Below the pieces are notes generated by a model that had not been told where the DNA came from, searched no databases, and saw nothing but the letters and a program-made list of their open reading frames with translations. This document shows positions 8,921 through 17,151 of a stretch of 64,000 nt of DNA, piece by piece. Location of the stretch: positions 22,671 to 86,670 of the forward strand of contig PGZC01000008.1 of the NCBI GenBank assembly GCA_002839995.1, given 5' to 3'. A program made the translations under genes and the position numbers. Numbering within the stretch: position 1 is the first letter of the stretch; each line of letters opens with the position of its first letter. Source of the DNA: Gammaproteobacteria bacterium HGW-Gammaproteobacteria-4. GTDB taxonomy: Bacteria; Pseudomonadota; Gammaproteobacteria; Xanthomonadales; Xanthomonadaceae.

Positions 8921-10900
8921 TCAGTCGCCGAGCAGGCTGGCGATCGCATCCAGGTGCGCGCGACCGCGCTCGCGCCGCTGCACCGCTTCGCGCTCGGGGT
9001 CGTCGCCATCGCGTTGCACGTCGGCGGCCGGCAGTTCGGCCAGGAACCGGCTCGGCTGCAACGACAACATCTGCCCCCAGCGCTTGGTCTGGCTGCTGTG
9101 GCTCAGCCACAGCCGGTGTTTGGCGCGGGTGATGCCGACGTACATCAGGCGCCGTTCCTCGTTGAGCTGGCCCTCGTCCATGCTGGCCTCGTGCGGCAGG
9201 TTGCCGTCCTCGCAGCCGACGATGAAGACATGGCCGAACTCCAGGCCCTTGGCGCCGTGCAGGCTCATCAACCGCACCGCATTGCCCGGTTCGTCGCGGT
9301 CGGAATGACTGAGCAGCGCCAATTGCGCGGCCAGGTCGCGAGCGCTGCCGGCAGCGGCGCCAGCAAACCAGTCGGCCAGCTCTTCCAGATTGGCGCGGCG
9401 ACGCTCGAACACCGTCGGGTCGCGGGTTTGCGCCTGCAAGGCGGCGACCAGACCCGATTGCGTGACCAGCGCGCGGCACAGTTCCGCCGGCGGCAGGGTT
9501 TCCGCCAGTCCCTGCAAACGGTGCACGATGTCGATGAACTCGCTGAGGCCGGACATCGCCCGCGCCGGTAGTTGCTTGAGCAATGAAATCTGCGCCGCAG
9601 CGCGCAACATCGGCATGCCGGCGTGATGCGCCAGCTCGGCCAGTTTGGCCAGGCTGGCGCTGCCGACTTCGCGCTTGGGCGAACCGATGGCGCGCAGGAA
9701 CGCGCTGTCGTCGTCGGGATTGGCCAGCAGTCGCAGCCAGGCCAGCGCATCCTTCACCTCGCCGCGATCGAGGAAGGCGGTGCCGCCGGACAGGTGGTAG
9801 GGGATGCGCAGCAGTTGCAGCGCCTTTTCCAGTGGTCGCGACTGGTGATTGCCGCGAAACAGGATCGCGAAATCCGACCATGGGACTTGCTGGTCGTTCT
9901 TGCTGAAGGCGATTTCGGCGGCGACCCGGTCCGCCTCGTGCTCGCTGTCGCGGCATTGCCAGACCCGGATCGGCTGGCCCTGGCCCTGATCGCTCCACAA
10001 CTGTTTGACGTGGGTATGCGGGTTGTTGGCGATCAGGGTGTTGGCGGCACGCAGGATGCGCGCGCTGCAACGGTAGTTCTGCTCCAGCTTGATGACCTTC
10101 AGATCCGGGTAATCGCGCGCCAGCAGGTCGAGGTTCTCCGGCTGTGCACCGCGCCAGGCGTAGATGCTCTGATCGTCATCGCCGACGCAGGTGATCGCCC
10201 CGCGCGGCCCGGCCAGTTGACGCAGCAGCCGGTATTGCGCGCCGTTGGTGTCCTGGCACTCATCGACCAGCAGGTAACGGATGCGCTCGCGCCAGGCGGC
10301 CGCGAGATCGGGATCCGCTTCCAGCAATTGCAGTGGCAGCCGGATCAGATCATCGAAATCGACCGCGTTGAAGGCGGTTAACCGTTGTTGGTATTTCGTG
10401 TAAATCGCCGCCGCCTCGCGCTCGCGCGCACTGCCGGCCGCCGCCTGCGCCTGTTCTGGCGACAGGCCTTCATTCTTGGCCCGCGACAACAAGCTACGCA
10501 ATTGCTCAACGGCATCTTTCCTGGCGCCCTGCGGCGCCAAATCGCGGATCACGCCCAGTTGATCGTCGCTGTCGAACACCGAAAAACCGCGGCGCAGGCC
10601 GATGCGGGCGTGCTCAATCTGCAGAAAACGCAGGCCCAGCGCGTGAAACGTGGTCACGGTCAGGCCTTCGGCGCGTTCGGCCTTGACCCGCTTGGCGACG
10701 CGCTCGCGCATTTCGCGCGCCGCCTTGTTGGTGAACGTGATCGCGGCGATGTAACGCGCCTCGTGCTGGCCGCTGGCGATCAGGTGCGCGATCTTCTCGG
10801 TGATCACCCGGGTCTTGCCGCTGCCGGCGCCGGCCAGCACCAGCAGCGGCGTGTGCGTATGCAATACCGCTTCGCGTTGAGGGGTGTTGAGTCCGTGCAT
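8921..10900 (-). CDS. rep: ATP-dependent DNA helicase Rep
   Basis: A UvrD/Rep-type superfamily 1 3'-5' helicase that helps replication forks pass bound proteins. The 659-residue length is that of Rep, shorter than UvrD. Motif I is LAGAGSGKTRVITEKIA (near residue 22), followed by DFDDLI, motif II LLVDECQDTN (near 218), motif III DDQSIYAWRGA (near 248), motif IV LEQNYRCSARIL, motif V MSLHGAKGLEFGHVFIVG (near 553) and motif VI RRLMYVGITRAKHRLW. The ATG at 10900 gives the standard N-terminus MHGLNTPQREAV. It faces away from tdk, with a gap of about 100 bases. Confidence 0.93.
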   Translation of the reverse strand: MHGLNTPQREAVLHTHTPLLVLAGAGSGKTRVITEKIAHLIASGQHEARYIAAITFTNKAAREMRERVAKRVKAERAEGLTVTTFHALGLRFLQIEHARIGLRRGFSVFDSDDQLGVIRDLAPQGARKDAVEQLRSLLSRAKNEGLSPEQAQAAAGSAREREAAAIYTKYQQRLTAFNAVDFDDLIRLPLQLLEADPDLAAAWRERIRYLLVDECQDTNGAQYRLLRQLAGPRGAITCVGDDDQSIYAWRGAQPENLDLLARDYPDLKVIKLEQNYRCSARILRAANTLIANNPHTHVKQLWSDQGQGQPIRVWQCRDSEHEADRVAAEIAFSKNDQQVPWSDFAILFRGNHQSRPLEKALQLLRIPYHLSGGTAFLDRGEVKDALAWLRLLANPDDDSAFLRAIGSPKREVGSASLAKLAELAHHAGMPMLRAAAQISLLKQLPARAMSGLSEFIDIVHRLQGLAETLPPAELCRALVTQSGLVAALQAQTRDPTVFERRRANLEELADWFAGAAAGSARDLAAQLALLSHSDRDEPGNAVRLMSLHGAKGLEFGHVFIVGCEDGNLPHEASMDEGQLNEERRLMYVGITRAKHRLWLSHSSQTKRWGQMLSLQPSRFLAELPAADVQRDGDDPEREAVQRRERGRAHLDAIASLLGD

Positions 10901-11004
10901 GGGGCGCCGCTCTGTCTGGCCGGCGATTGTAACGGTTGGCGGTTCGGCTGGGCGGCCGACAGGCCGGCGTGCCGGAACACTCGCGATGCGGCGATAATGC
11001 CGCC

Positions 11005-11643
11005 ATGGCAAAGCTCTATTTCTATTATTCGGCGATGAACGCCGGCAAGACCACGACGTTGTTGCAAAGCGCGCACAACTACCACGAGCGCGGCATGCGC
11101 ACGTTGATCCTTACCCCGCAGCTCGATGACCGCTACGGCAGCGGGGTAGTGGCGTCGCGGATCGGGCTGCGCGCGCCGGCGCACATCTTCGCCGGCGATG
11201 ACGACCTGGAGGCGTTGGTGCGATCGGACATCGAAGCGCGCGGCCCGTTGCACTGCGTGCTCGCCGATGAGGCGCAGTTTCTGAGCAAACGCCAGGTATG
11301 GCAGCTCACCGAAGTGGTGGATCGGCTCGATATTCCGGTGCTGGCGTATGGCCTTCGCACCGATTTTCGCGGTGAATTGTTCGAGGGCAGCCAGTACCTG
11401 CTGGCCTGGGCGGATCATCTCACCGAGATCAAGACCATCTGCCACAGCGGGCGCAAGGCGAGCATGGTGGTGCGGGTGGATGAGCAAGGCCGGGCGTTGA
11501 CCGAGGGGCCGCAGGTGCAGATCGGCGGTAACGAGCGCTACGTTTCGGTCAGCCGGATCGAATTCAAGAACATCACCGAAGGCCATGGTGTGCTGCCGCT
11601 AAAGCAGCCGCGCCTGCCGCTGGGCGAGGGCGAGCCGGAGTAG
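11005..11643 (+). CDS. tdk: Thymidine kinase
   Basis: Tdk phosphorylates thymidine with ATP in the salvage pathway. The 212-residue product has the P-loop [20 protein letters not shown] (residues 5-24), the DEAQFLSK lid motif with catalytic Glu near 89, [19 protein letters not shown] near 118 and the substrate loop [11 protein letters not shown]. The usual zinc site is mostly gone: ICVCG of the E. coli enzyme reads ICHSG here and SVCRKH reads SVSRIE, leaving one of four ligands. The C-terminus runs past the usual end with a proline-rich tail. The ATG at 11005 gives the expected [12 protein letters not shown]. Confidence 0.94.
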   Translation: MAKLYFYYSAMNAGKTTTLLQSAHNYHERGMRTLILTPQLDDRYGSGVVASRIGLRAPAHIFAGDDDLEALVRSDIEARGPLHCVLADEAQFLSKRQVWQLTEVVDRLDIPVLAYGLRTDFRGELFEGSQYLLAWADHLTEIKTICHSGRKASMVVRVDEQGRALTEGPQVQIGGNERYVSVSRIEFKNITEGHGVLPLKQPRLPLGEGEPE

Positions 11644-11788
11644 CGCCCGGCGCAGCGGTCTGCCAGCACAGTCTTTTCCAATTCAGGCATGCGCTTGGAC
11701 GAAGCGGGTTTGGGTGTTGCGCGCGGGGGCGATGGGTGTTTGGGCAGTTGCGTGTAAAACAGCATGTCGACAGCCCGGGCTGCGCGAT

Positions 11789-11850
11789 TTCCCCTTTGCG
11801 CTGTTTGCGTCCTTTGCGGATCGACGGCTTTGCGCTTTTCCCGTGGTTCC
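11789..11850. repeat. Partial hairpin-element remnant (GGTCCGCAAAG family)
   Basis: The stretch holds TTTGCGTCCTTTGCGGA (11806-11822), the right-arm signature of the dispersed family, and a second TTTGCGCTTTTCCCG, but no matching left arm nearby. It looks like one arm of an element. The whole gap between tdk and the DUF2066 gene (11644-11923) holds no gene I can support. Confidence 0.6.
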
Positions 11851-11923
11851 GTGGAGCGAACAGCATTGGACTATGGCGCGTGGCTTGGGCACCATGTCGC
11901 GATTGCTCTACCGGGTTTGACGC

Positions 11924-12967
11924 ATGTTCCGATTCCTGCTCCTTGTCTGCTTTTGTGCCGTGCTGGCCTCGGCGCCGGTGGCGGTTGCGCAGTCGCTGGA
12001 CCTGTATGAAGGCGAAACCGAGGTCGCCGATCAGGGCGAGACCGAGCGCAATGCCGGGCTGGCGCGGATATTGGCCGGCGTGATCGCCCGCCTGGCCTCC
12101 GACCCGAGCCAGGCGGCGGCAGCATCGATCGATGGGGTTACCGCTGCTGCCTCGTCCATGGTGCAGCAGTACCGCTACCGACAGGACGTGGATACCGCCA
12201 GTGGGGTGATCGCCTACCGGCAGATTCTGATTGCACGCTTCGACCAGGCGATGGTTGACGCGATGCTCGCGCAACGTGGCATCGTCAGTTGGCAGGGCGC
12301 GCGTCCGGAGCCGCAGGTGTGGCTGGCCATCGATGATGGCAGCGGGCCGCGTCTGGTGACGGCAGGACAGGCCAACGCGGTCGCCGCTCTCAGCGCCCAG
12401 GCGCGGTCGCGCGGGCTGGTGTTGCGCTTCCCCGACAACGCGGCGCTGTCGGAGTTGGGTTTGCGCGCCGCCTGGGATGGTGATGCCGAGGCCGCCGACG
12501 CCGTGCTGGGCGGTGCCGAGGCGCAAATTCAATTGTTGGGCCGCCTGTACCGCGCTGGCGGCGGCTGGATGGCGCAATGGACGCTGCGCGATGCCAGCGC
12601 CGAGGTCGCTCGCATCACGCGCTCGGCCACCAGCGCGATCCCCCTGCTTGCCGCCGGCGCCGATCTGGCAGCCGATGAGCTGGCGCGGCGTTATCGCGAT
12701 CTGGCGGTGAGCGGCCCGCCTGGCCAATATCTGGTGCAGGTTCACGGTATCGCCTCGGCGGAAGCTTATGCCCGGCTGCGTGCCTACCTCGACACCCTGC
12801 CTTTCGTGCGTGCGGTGCAGGCCATGGATGCGGATGGCGATCGCCTGACGCTGCGTCTGGACCTGGCTTCCGGCATGGAGGGCTTTCGTGCCGCGGTCGG
12901 GCAGGGCGTGGTGTTGCGCGAGGATGCGGCGGGCGACGAGGTACCGGGTTTCCGGATGATGCCGTGA
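11924..12967 (+). CDS. DUF2066 domain-containing secreted protein
   Basis: Function is unknown. The 347-residue product has a signal peptide, MFRFLLLVCFCAVLASAPVA, cleaved near AVAQS, so it should be periplasmic or envelope-bound. The body follows the DUF2066 pattern: a tract VADQGETERNAGLARILAGV, a QQYRYR segment, the LIARFDQAMVDAMLAQRGI block and PEPQVWLAIDD, then repeated beta-rich segments. In Pseudomonas the same family lies with a PerM-type permease and hda, as it does here. Four genes from here to hda overlap by a few bases each and very likely form one operon. Confidence 0.88.
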   Translation: MFRFLLLVCFCAVLASAPVAVAQSLDLYEGETEVADQGETERNAGLARILAGVIARLASDPSQAAAASIDGVTAAASSMVQQYRYRQDVDTASGVIAYRQILIARFDQAMVDAMLAQRGIVSWQGARPEPQVWLAIDDGSGPRLVTAGQANAVAALSAQARSRGLVLRFPDNAALSELGLRAAWDGDAEAADAVLGGAEAQIQLLGRLYRAGGGWMAQWTLRDASAEVARITRSATSAIPLLAAGADLAADELARRYRDLAVSGPPGQYLVQVHGIASAEAYARLRAYLDTLPFVRAVQAMDADGDRLTLRLDLASGMEGFRAAVGQGVVLREDAAGDEVPGFRMMP

Positions 12968-13524
12968 GCCTGCGCCAGTTGCCCAATGCGCTGACCATCG
13001 CCCGGATGCTGGCGGTGCCGCCGCTGCTGTGGCTGTTGGTGCACGAGCGCTATCCAGCGGCGTGGTGGCTGGCATTGGCTGCCGGCGTGTCGGATGCGCT
13101 GGATGGCCTGTTGGCAAAGCGCTGCAACTGGATCACCCGGCTCGGTGGTCTGCTCGACCCGATTGCCGACAAATTGCTGCTCGCGGCCGGCTTCATCGGC
13201 CTGTGGCTGGGCGGCCATGTGCCGACCTGGCTGTTGTCGCTGGTGTTGGTGCGCGATATCGTGATTCTGGCCGGTGCGGGCGCATGGCACTGGGTGATAG
13301 GCCCGGTGCCGATGACACCGAGTTGGCTGAGCAAGGCCAACACCGCGATTCAGATCGCATTCGTGCTTTGGTTGTTGTTGACGCTGGCTTACCCTGCGCT
13401 GCCGACACGAGGGCAGGATGCGGCGAGCTGGGTGGTGGCGGCATTTACCCTCGCCAGTGGTGTCCATTATGTGTTGCTTTGGGGCAATCGCGCCCGGCGG
13501 TTGCGAGAGGAAGGTTCCCGATGA
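12964..13524 (+). CDS. CDP-alcohol phosphatidyltransferase family protein
   Basis: An integral membrane enzyme related to PgsA that would join a CDP-diacylglycerol-type donor to an alcohol. The 186-residue product has several hydrophobic segments and the signature DALDGLLAKRCNWITRLGG then LLDPIADK (residues about 40-66). This fits DxxDGxxARx8GxxxDxxxD except that the usual Arg after Ala is Lys, followed by Arg. The substrate alcohol cannot be read from sequence; phosphatidylglycerophosphate synthase is one option. It starts with GTG inside the stop of the upstream gene and overlaps the next by four bases. Confidence 0.85.
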   Translation: MSLRQLPNALTIARMLAVPPLLWLLVHERYPAAWWLALAAGVSDALDGLLAKRCNWITRLGGLLDPIADKLLLAAGFIGLWLGGHVPTWLLSLVLVRDIVILAGAGAWHWVIGPVPMTPSWLSKANTAIQIAFVLWLLLTLAYPALPTRGQDAASWVVAAFTLASGVHYVLLWGNRARRLREEGSR

Positions 13525-14678
13525 ATACGACTGTGCCAGTCTGGCAACCGCTGCGCTGGCTGCTGCCAACGGCGCTCATTGGCGTGTTGCTGTATCTGCT
13601 CGGGCCAGTGCTGATCCCGTTCGCCATTTCGGCGTTGCTGGCCTGGCTCGGCAACCCGCTGGTCGGGCGTTGCCAGCGTCATGGCATGAGCCGCTCGGCG
13701 GCGGTCAGTCTGGTGTTCGTGTCGATGAGTATGTTGCTGCTGCTGTCGCTGTTGATCGTGATCCCGTTGCTGGAGCGCCAGATCAGTGAATTGATCACCA
13801 ATTTGCCGCGTTATCTGGGCTGGCTGAAAACCACGGCCTTGCCCTGGTTGGAGCAACGTACCGGTTTGGAAATTGCCGCGTATTTCGATCCCGATCAGTT
13901 GGTGGCGCTGCTCAAGGGACATTGGCAACAGGCCGGTGGTATCGCCAGCGCGGTGTTCGCCGGGCTGTCCAAGTCGGGTTTGGCGATTGCCGGTTGGTTG
14001 GCGACGGCGTTGCTGGTGCCAGTGGTCACCTTCTACTTCCTGCGCGATTGGCCGAATCTGGTGGCGCAGATACGCGAATTGTTGCCGCGGCAACTGGAGC
14101 CGACGGTGGTGCGGCTGGCGCAGCAGTCCGACGAGGTATTGGGCGCGTTCCTGCGCGGCCAGATGTCGGTGATGATCGTGCTGGGTGCGATCTACGCGCT
14201 GGGTCTGTCGCTGGTCGGAATCGATCTGGCGTTTCTGATCGGTATGGGGTCGGGATTGCTCAGTTTCGTGCCGTATCTGGGCGCATTTCTGGGGGTTGCC
14301 GGCGGTCTGGTGGCCGCGCTGGTGCAACACGGCGATTGGTTGCACGTGCTGCTGGTGCTCGGCGTGTTCGGTATCGGCCAGTTGCTGGAAAGCTTCGTGT
14401 TGACGCCGTGGCTGGTTGGCGATCGCATTGGCCTGCATCCGGTGGCAGTGATCTTCGCGATCATGGCCGGCGGCCAATTGTTCGGCTTTCTCGGTGTGCT
14501 GCTGGCGTTGCCGGTGGCGGCGGTGGTGATGGTGGTGCTGCGCTACGCCCATCAGCGGTATCTCGATAGCGAGTTGTACCTGGCCGGCGCGGCGGCGGAG
14601 CCCGCGCCATCGGCATTGGCGACGGTTGATGAGGTTGCCGATACGCCATCCGCCGTGACGCCTGACGAGCCGGTGTGA
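13521..14678 (+). CDS. AI-2E family transporter / PerM-type permease
   Basis: A polytopic inner-membrane protein of 385 residues. Hydrophobic segments lie near residues 15-45, 60-85, 150-175 and several between 210 and 350, the usual PerM layout with a long loop after the third helix. GIDLAFLIGMGSGLLSFVPYLG and a late GQLLESFVLTPWLVGDRIGLHP-like stretch are family hallmarks. Substrates of this family differ: some export autoinducer-2, others act as sodium-proton antiporters, and none can be assigned here. The ATG overlaps the stop of the upstream gene, and the C-terminal 40 residues are polar. Confidence 0.87.
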   Translation: MNTTVPVWQPLRWLLPTALIGVLLYLLGPVLIPFAISALLAWLGNPLVGRCQRHGMSRSAAVSLVFVSMSMLLLLSLLIVIPLLERQISELITNLPRYLGWLKTTALPWLEQRTGLEIAAYFDPDQLVALLKGHWQQAGGIASAVFAGLSKSGLAIAGWLATALLVPVVTFYFLRDWPNLVAQIRELLPRQLEPTVVRLAQQSDEVLGAFLRGQMSVMIVLGAIYALGLSLVGIDLAFLIGMGSGLLSFVPYLGAFLGVAGGLVAALVQHGDWLHVLLVLGVFGIGQLLESFVLTPWLVGDRIGLHPVAVIFAIMAGGQLFGFLGVLLALPVAAVVMVVLRYAHQRYLDSELYLAGAAAEPAPSALATVDEVADTPSAVTPDEPV

Positions 14679-15370
14679 CCCATCCGCAGCTGCCGTTGCG
14701 TTTGCCGCCGGTCGCGCCCGATCAGCGCCTGACCGCATTTGTCGGCAGCGAGCCGGTCTGCGCCTTGCTGGCTGCGAGCGCGCGCGGGGAACTGCGCGAT
14801 TGGCTTTTTCTTTGTGGTCCCGCCGGCTGCGGCAAAACCCATTTGTTGCTGGCGACCGTTGCCGAGGCGCAGGCGGTGGGCCGTGACGTGCGTTATCTGC
14901 CGCTGGCGGCGTTCGCCGGCGCACTGGCTGCGGGATTGCAGGGGCACGAGCACGGCGACCTGCTCTGCCTCGACGCGCTGGATGCCATCGCCGGCAGCGC
15001 GGCCGATGAAGAGGCGCTGTTTCATTTCCATAATCGGGTGCGGGCAGCGGGCGGTCAGGTGATCTATGGCGCACGGGCCGCGCCTTCGCTCGACATCTGG
15101 TCGCTGCCGGATCTGGTGTCGCGCCTGAGCCAATGCGCGCGCAGTGTGCTGCCGTTGCTCGACGATGCTGGTCGGCGCGAGGTGCTGTCGCGGCGTGCGG
15201 CGTTGCGCGGCATGGTGCTGGAACCGGCAGTGCTCGACTACGTGTTGCGCCGCGTCGGCCGTGATCTGGCCAGCCTCACCGAATTGCTCGATCGCATCGA
15301 CCGCGCCAGCCTCGCCGCCAAGCGGCGGGTGACCCTGCCGCTGGTGCGCAGCATCGTTGAGCAAACCTGA
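14675..15370 (+). CDS. hda: DnaA regulatory inactivator Hda
   Basis: Hda is an AAA+ protein that, bound to the DNA-loaded sliding clamp, makes DnaA hydrolyse its ATP and so limits re-initiation. The 231-residue product starts with a clamp-binding motif, QLPLRLPP (residues 4-11), then has an intact P-loop GPAGCGKTHLLLA near 49, a Walker B-like DLLCLDALDAIAG near 94 and a Sensor-2 region near the C-terminus. The intact Walker A differs from E. coli Hda. It starts with GTG overlapping the permease stop and is the last of four overlapping genes. Confidence 0.9.
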   Translation: MTHPQLPLRLPPVAPDQRLTAFVGSEPVCALLAASARGELRDWLFLCGPAGCGKTHLLLATVAEAQAVGRDVRYLPLAAFAGALAAGLQGHEHGDLLCLDALDAIAGSAADEEALFHFHNRVRAAGGQVIYGARAAPSLDIWSLPDLVSRLSQCARSVLPLLDDAGRREVLSRRAALRGMVLEPAVLDYVLRRVGRDLASLTELLDRIDRASLAAKRRVTLPLVRSIVEQT

Positions 15371-15438
15371 TCGGTGTCAATAACAGCGTCACCGCGAATG
15401 CGCGAGAATGACGCACACACTTCGTGGAGCGAGATGTC

Positions 15439-16032
15439 ATGCCCATTCTGAATCCCGAGTTGCTGGCAACTTTCCGCGGCCTGCTCGACGACGCGCGCAA
15501 GGCCGGCGACCCCGAGCCCACCTCGATGACCCTCGCCACCGTCGATAGCGCGGGACAGCCCTCGCTACGCACTGTCCTGCTCAAGGCGGTCGATACCGAC
15601 GGGTTTGTGTTTTATACCAATACCCACAGCCGCAAGGGCGAGCAATTGCTGGGCAATCCGCACTTGGCCCTGCTGTTCTTCTGGAAAACGCTGCCCGGCC
15701 AGGTGCAGGTGAAGGTGGAGGGCATCGCGCAACCGGTGAGCGATGCCGAAGCCGACGCCTATTTCGCAACCCGTCCGCGGCAGAGCCAGATCGGTGCCTG
15801 GGCCTCGCTGCAATCGCAGCCCCTCGACTCGCGCGCGACCTTCGAGCAACGTATCGCCGACTACGAGCGCGAGTTCGCCGGCGGCGAGGTGCCGCGACCG
15901 CCGCATTGGTCCGGCTACCGGGTGCAGCCACATCACCTGGAGTTCTGGTATGGCGCCCAGTTCCGCCTGCACGAGCGCCATGTGCACGACTGGGTGGATG
16001 GCGCCTGGCAGCACAAGATGCTGTATCCGTGA
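15439..16032 (+). CDS. pdxH: Pyridoxine/pyridoxamine 5'-phosphate oxidase
   Basis: PdxH oxidises pyridoxine or pyridoxamine 5'-phosphate to pyridoxal 5'-phosphate with FMN and oxygen. The 197-residue product has PSLRTVLLKAVDTDGFVFYT (FMN site, near residue 35), SRKGEQLLGNPHLALLFFW near 58, RPRQSQIGAWAS near 113, and the C-terminal YRVQPHHLEFWYG with RLHERHVHDW. The ATG at 15439 has GGAGCGAG just upstream, which favours it over the GTG five codons earlier. Its last bases overlap the BtuF-like gene. Confidence 0.95.
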   Translation: MPILNPELLATFRGLLDDARKAGDPEPTSMTLATVDSAGQPSLRTVLLKAVDTDGFVFYTNTHSRKGEQLLGNPHLALLFFWKTLPGQVQVKVEGIAQPVSDAEADAYFATRPRQSQIGAWASLQSQPLDSRATFEQRIADYEREFAGGEVPRPPHWSGYRVQPHHLEFWYGAQFRLHERHVHDWVDGAWQHKMLYP

Positions 16033-16832
16033 GTGGCCCGCAGCGCATCGTCTGTCTGACCGAGGAACCGACCGAGGTGCTGTATGCGCTCGGTCAGCAG
16101 CAGCGCATCGTGGGGATCTCCGGCTTCACCGTGCGCCCGCCGCAGGCGCGCAAGGAAAAACCCAAGGTCAGTGCCTTCACTTCGGCACGGATCGATGAGA
16201 TTGTGCGGCTGAACCCCGATTTCGTGATCGGCTTTTCCGATATCCAGGCCGATATCGCGGCGGCGTTGATCCGCAGCGGGGTCGAGGTCTGGATCAGCAA
16301 CCACCGCAGCGTTGCCGGCATTCTCGATTACGTTCGCCGGCTTGGCGCGCTGGTCGGCGAAGCCGCACGCGCCGCGGTGTGGGCGGCCGAACTCGGCGCC
16401 GGCCTCGACGCCATCGCCGCACAGGCCGCCGGCCTGCCACGACGACCGCGGGTGTATTTCGAGGAATGGGACGAGCCGCGCATCAGCGGCATTCGCTGGG
16501 TGTCCGAATTGGTGGGCATCGCCGGCGGTGATGACATCTTCCCGGAACGGGCGTGCGAGCCGCTGGCGAAGCAGCGCATTGTGGCCGACGATCGCGAGAT
16601 CATCGCGCGCGCCCCGGACATCGTGTTCGGTTCGTGGTGCGGCAAGAAATTCCGCCCCGACAAGGTGGCGACGCGGGCCGGTTGGGCGCAGGTCCCGGCG
16701 GTTCGCGACGGCGCGTTGTACGAAATCAAATCGCCGATCATCCTGCAACCCGGCCCGGCGGCGCTGAGCGACGGCGTGCGCGAGATCGCGCGGCTGATCC
16801 GGCAATGGGCCAACGCCACCAGCGGGGTGTAG
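16029..16832 (+). CDS. BtuF-like substrate-binding protein without signal peptide
   Basis: The 267-residue product has the fold order of helical-backbone periplasmic binding proteins for cobalamin or ferric siderophores: RIVCLTEEPTEVLYALG at the N-terminus, SARIDEIVRLNPDFVIGFSD near residue 55, RVYFEEWDEPRISGIRWVSE near 140, and APDIVFGSWCGKKF near 198. It begins with no hydrophobic signal, so as read it would stay in the cytoplasm. It starts with GTG inside the pdxH stop, which points to translational coupling. No permease or ATPase gene is nearby. A real ligand cannot be named. Confidence 0.82.
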   Translation: MSGPQRIVCLTEEPTEVLYALGQQQRIVGISGFTVRPPQARKEKPKVSAFTSARIDEIVRLNPDFVIGFSDIQADIAAALIRSGVEVWISNHRSVAGILDYVRRLGALVGEAARAAVWAAELGAGLDAIAAQAAGLPRRPRVYFEEWDEPRISGIRWVSELVGIAGGDDIFPERACEPLAKQRIVADDREIIARAPDIVFGSWCGKKFRPDKVATRAGWAQVPAVRDGALYEIKSPIILQPGPAALSDGVREIARLIRQWANATSGV

Positions 16833-16854
16833 AAGCGGTACCCCGGTACTGACA

Positions 16855-16926
16855 GGTCGCCCACAGGGTGGGCTCCTACAGGTTGGAGCTACCGCTTCGT
16901 TGTAGGAGCCCACCCTGTGGGCGACC
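16855..16926. repeat. REP pair in inverted orientation (REPIN-like)
   Basis: GGTCGCCCACAGGGTGGG begins at 16855 and its inverted copy ends at 16926, with about 26 bases per arm and 20 bases between. This palindromic sequence recurs at 30.1-30.4, 39.3-39.5 and 60.8 kb. The rest of the gap to 17151 shows no gene; a direct echo of CTTGGTGTTCTTGGCGTCTTGG lies near 17.02 kb. Confidence 0.9.
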
Positions 16927-17151
16927 GAAAGAAGCGAAGGCCCAGCGGTTTCCCGGTGCTACAACATCGCAGGATGCGCAGGAGCGGCCGCTGCGCTTGC
17001 GCCGAACGACGGATTCCTTGGTGTTCTTGGCGTCTTGGCGAGAGATGGCCTTGTTTGCACCCAACCTTGCTGACGCGCCCGCTTTCACAATCGGAAATCA
17101 GCGGTGGGCTGATACAATCCCGCGCTTATCGCCCCCCGGATTCAGGTTCGC

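Noticed and set aside
13029..13520. Longer upstream start for the PerM-type permease
   Set aside because: That stretch is already coded in another frame by the phosphatidyltransferase gene; the ATG at 13521 gives the normal protein.
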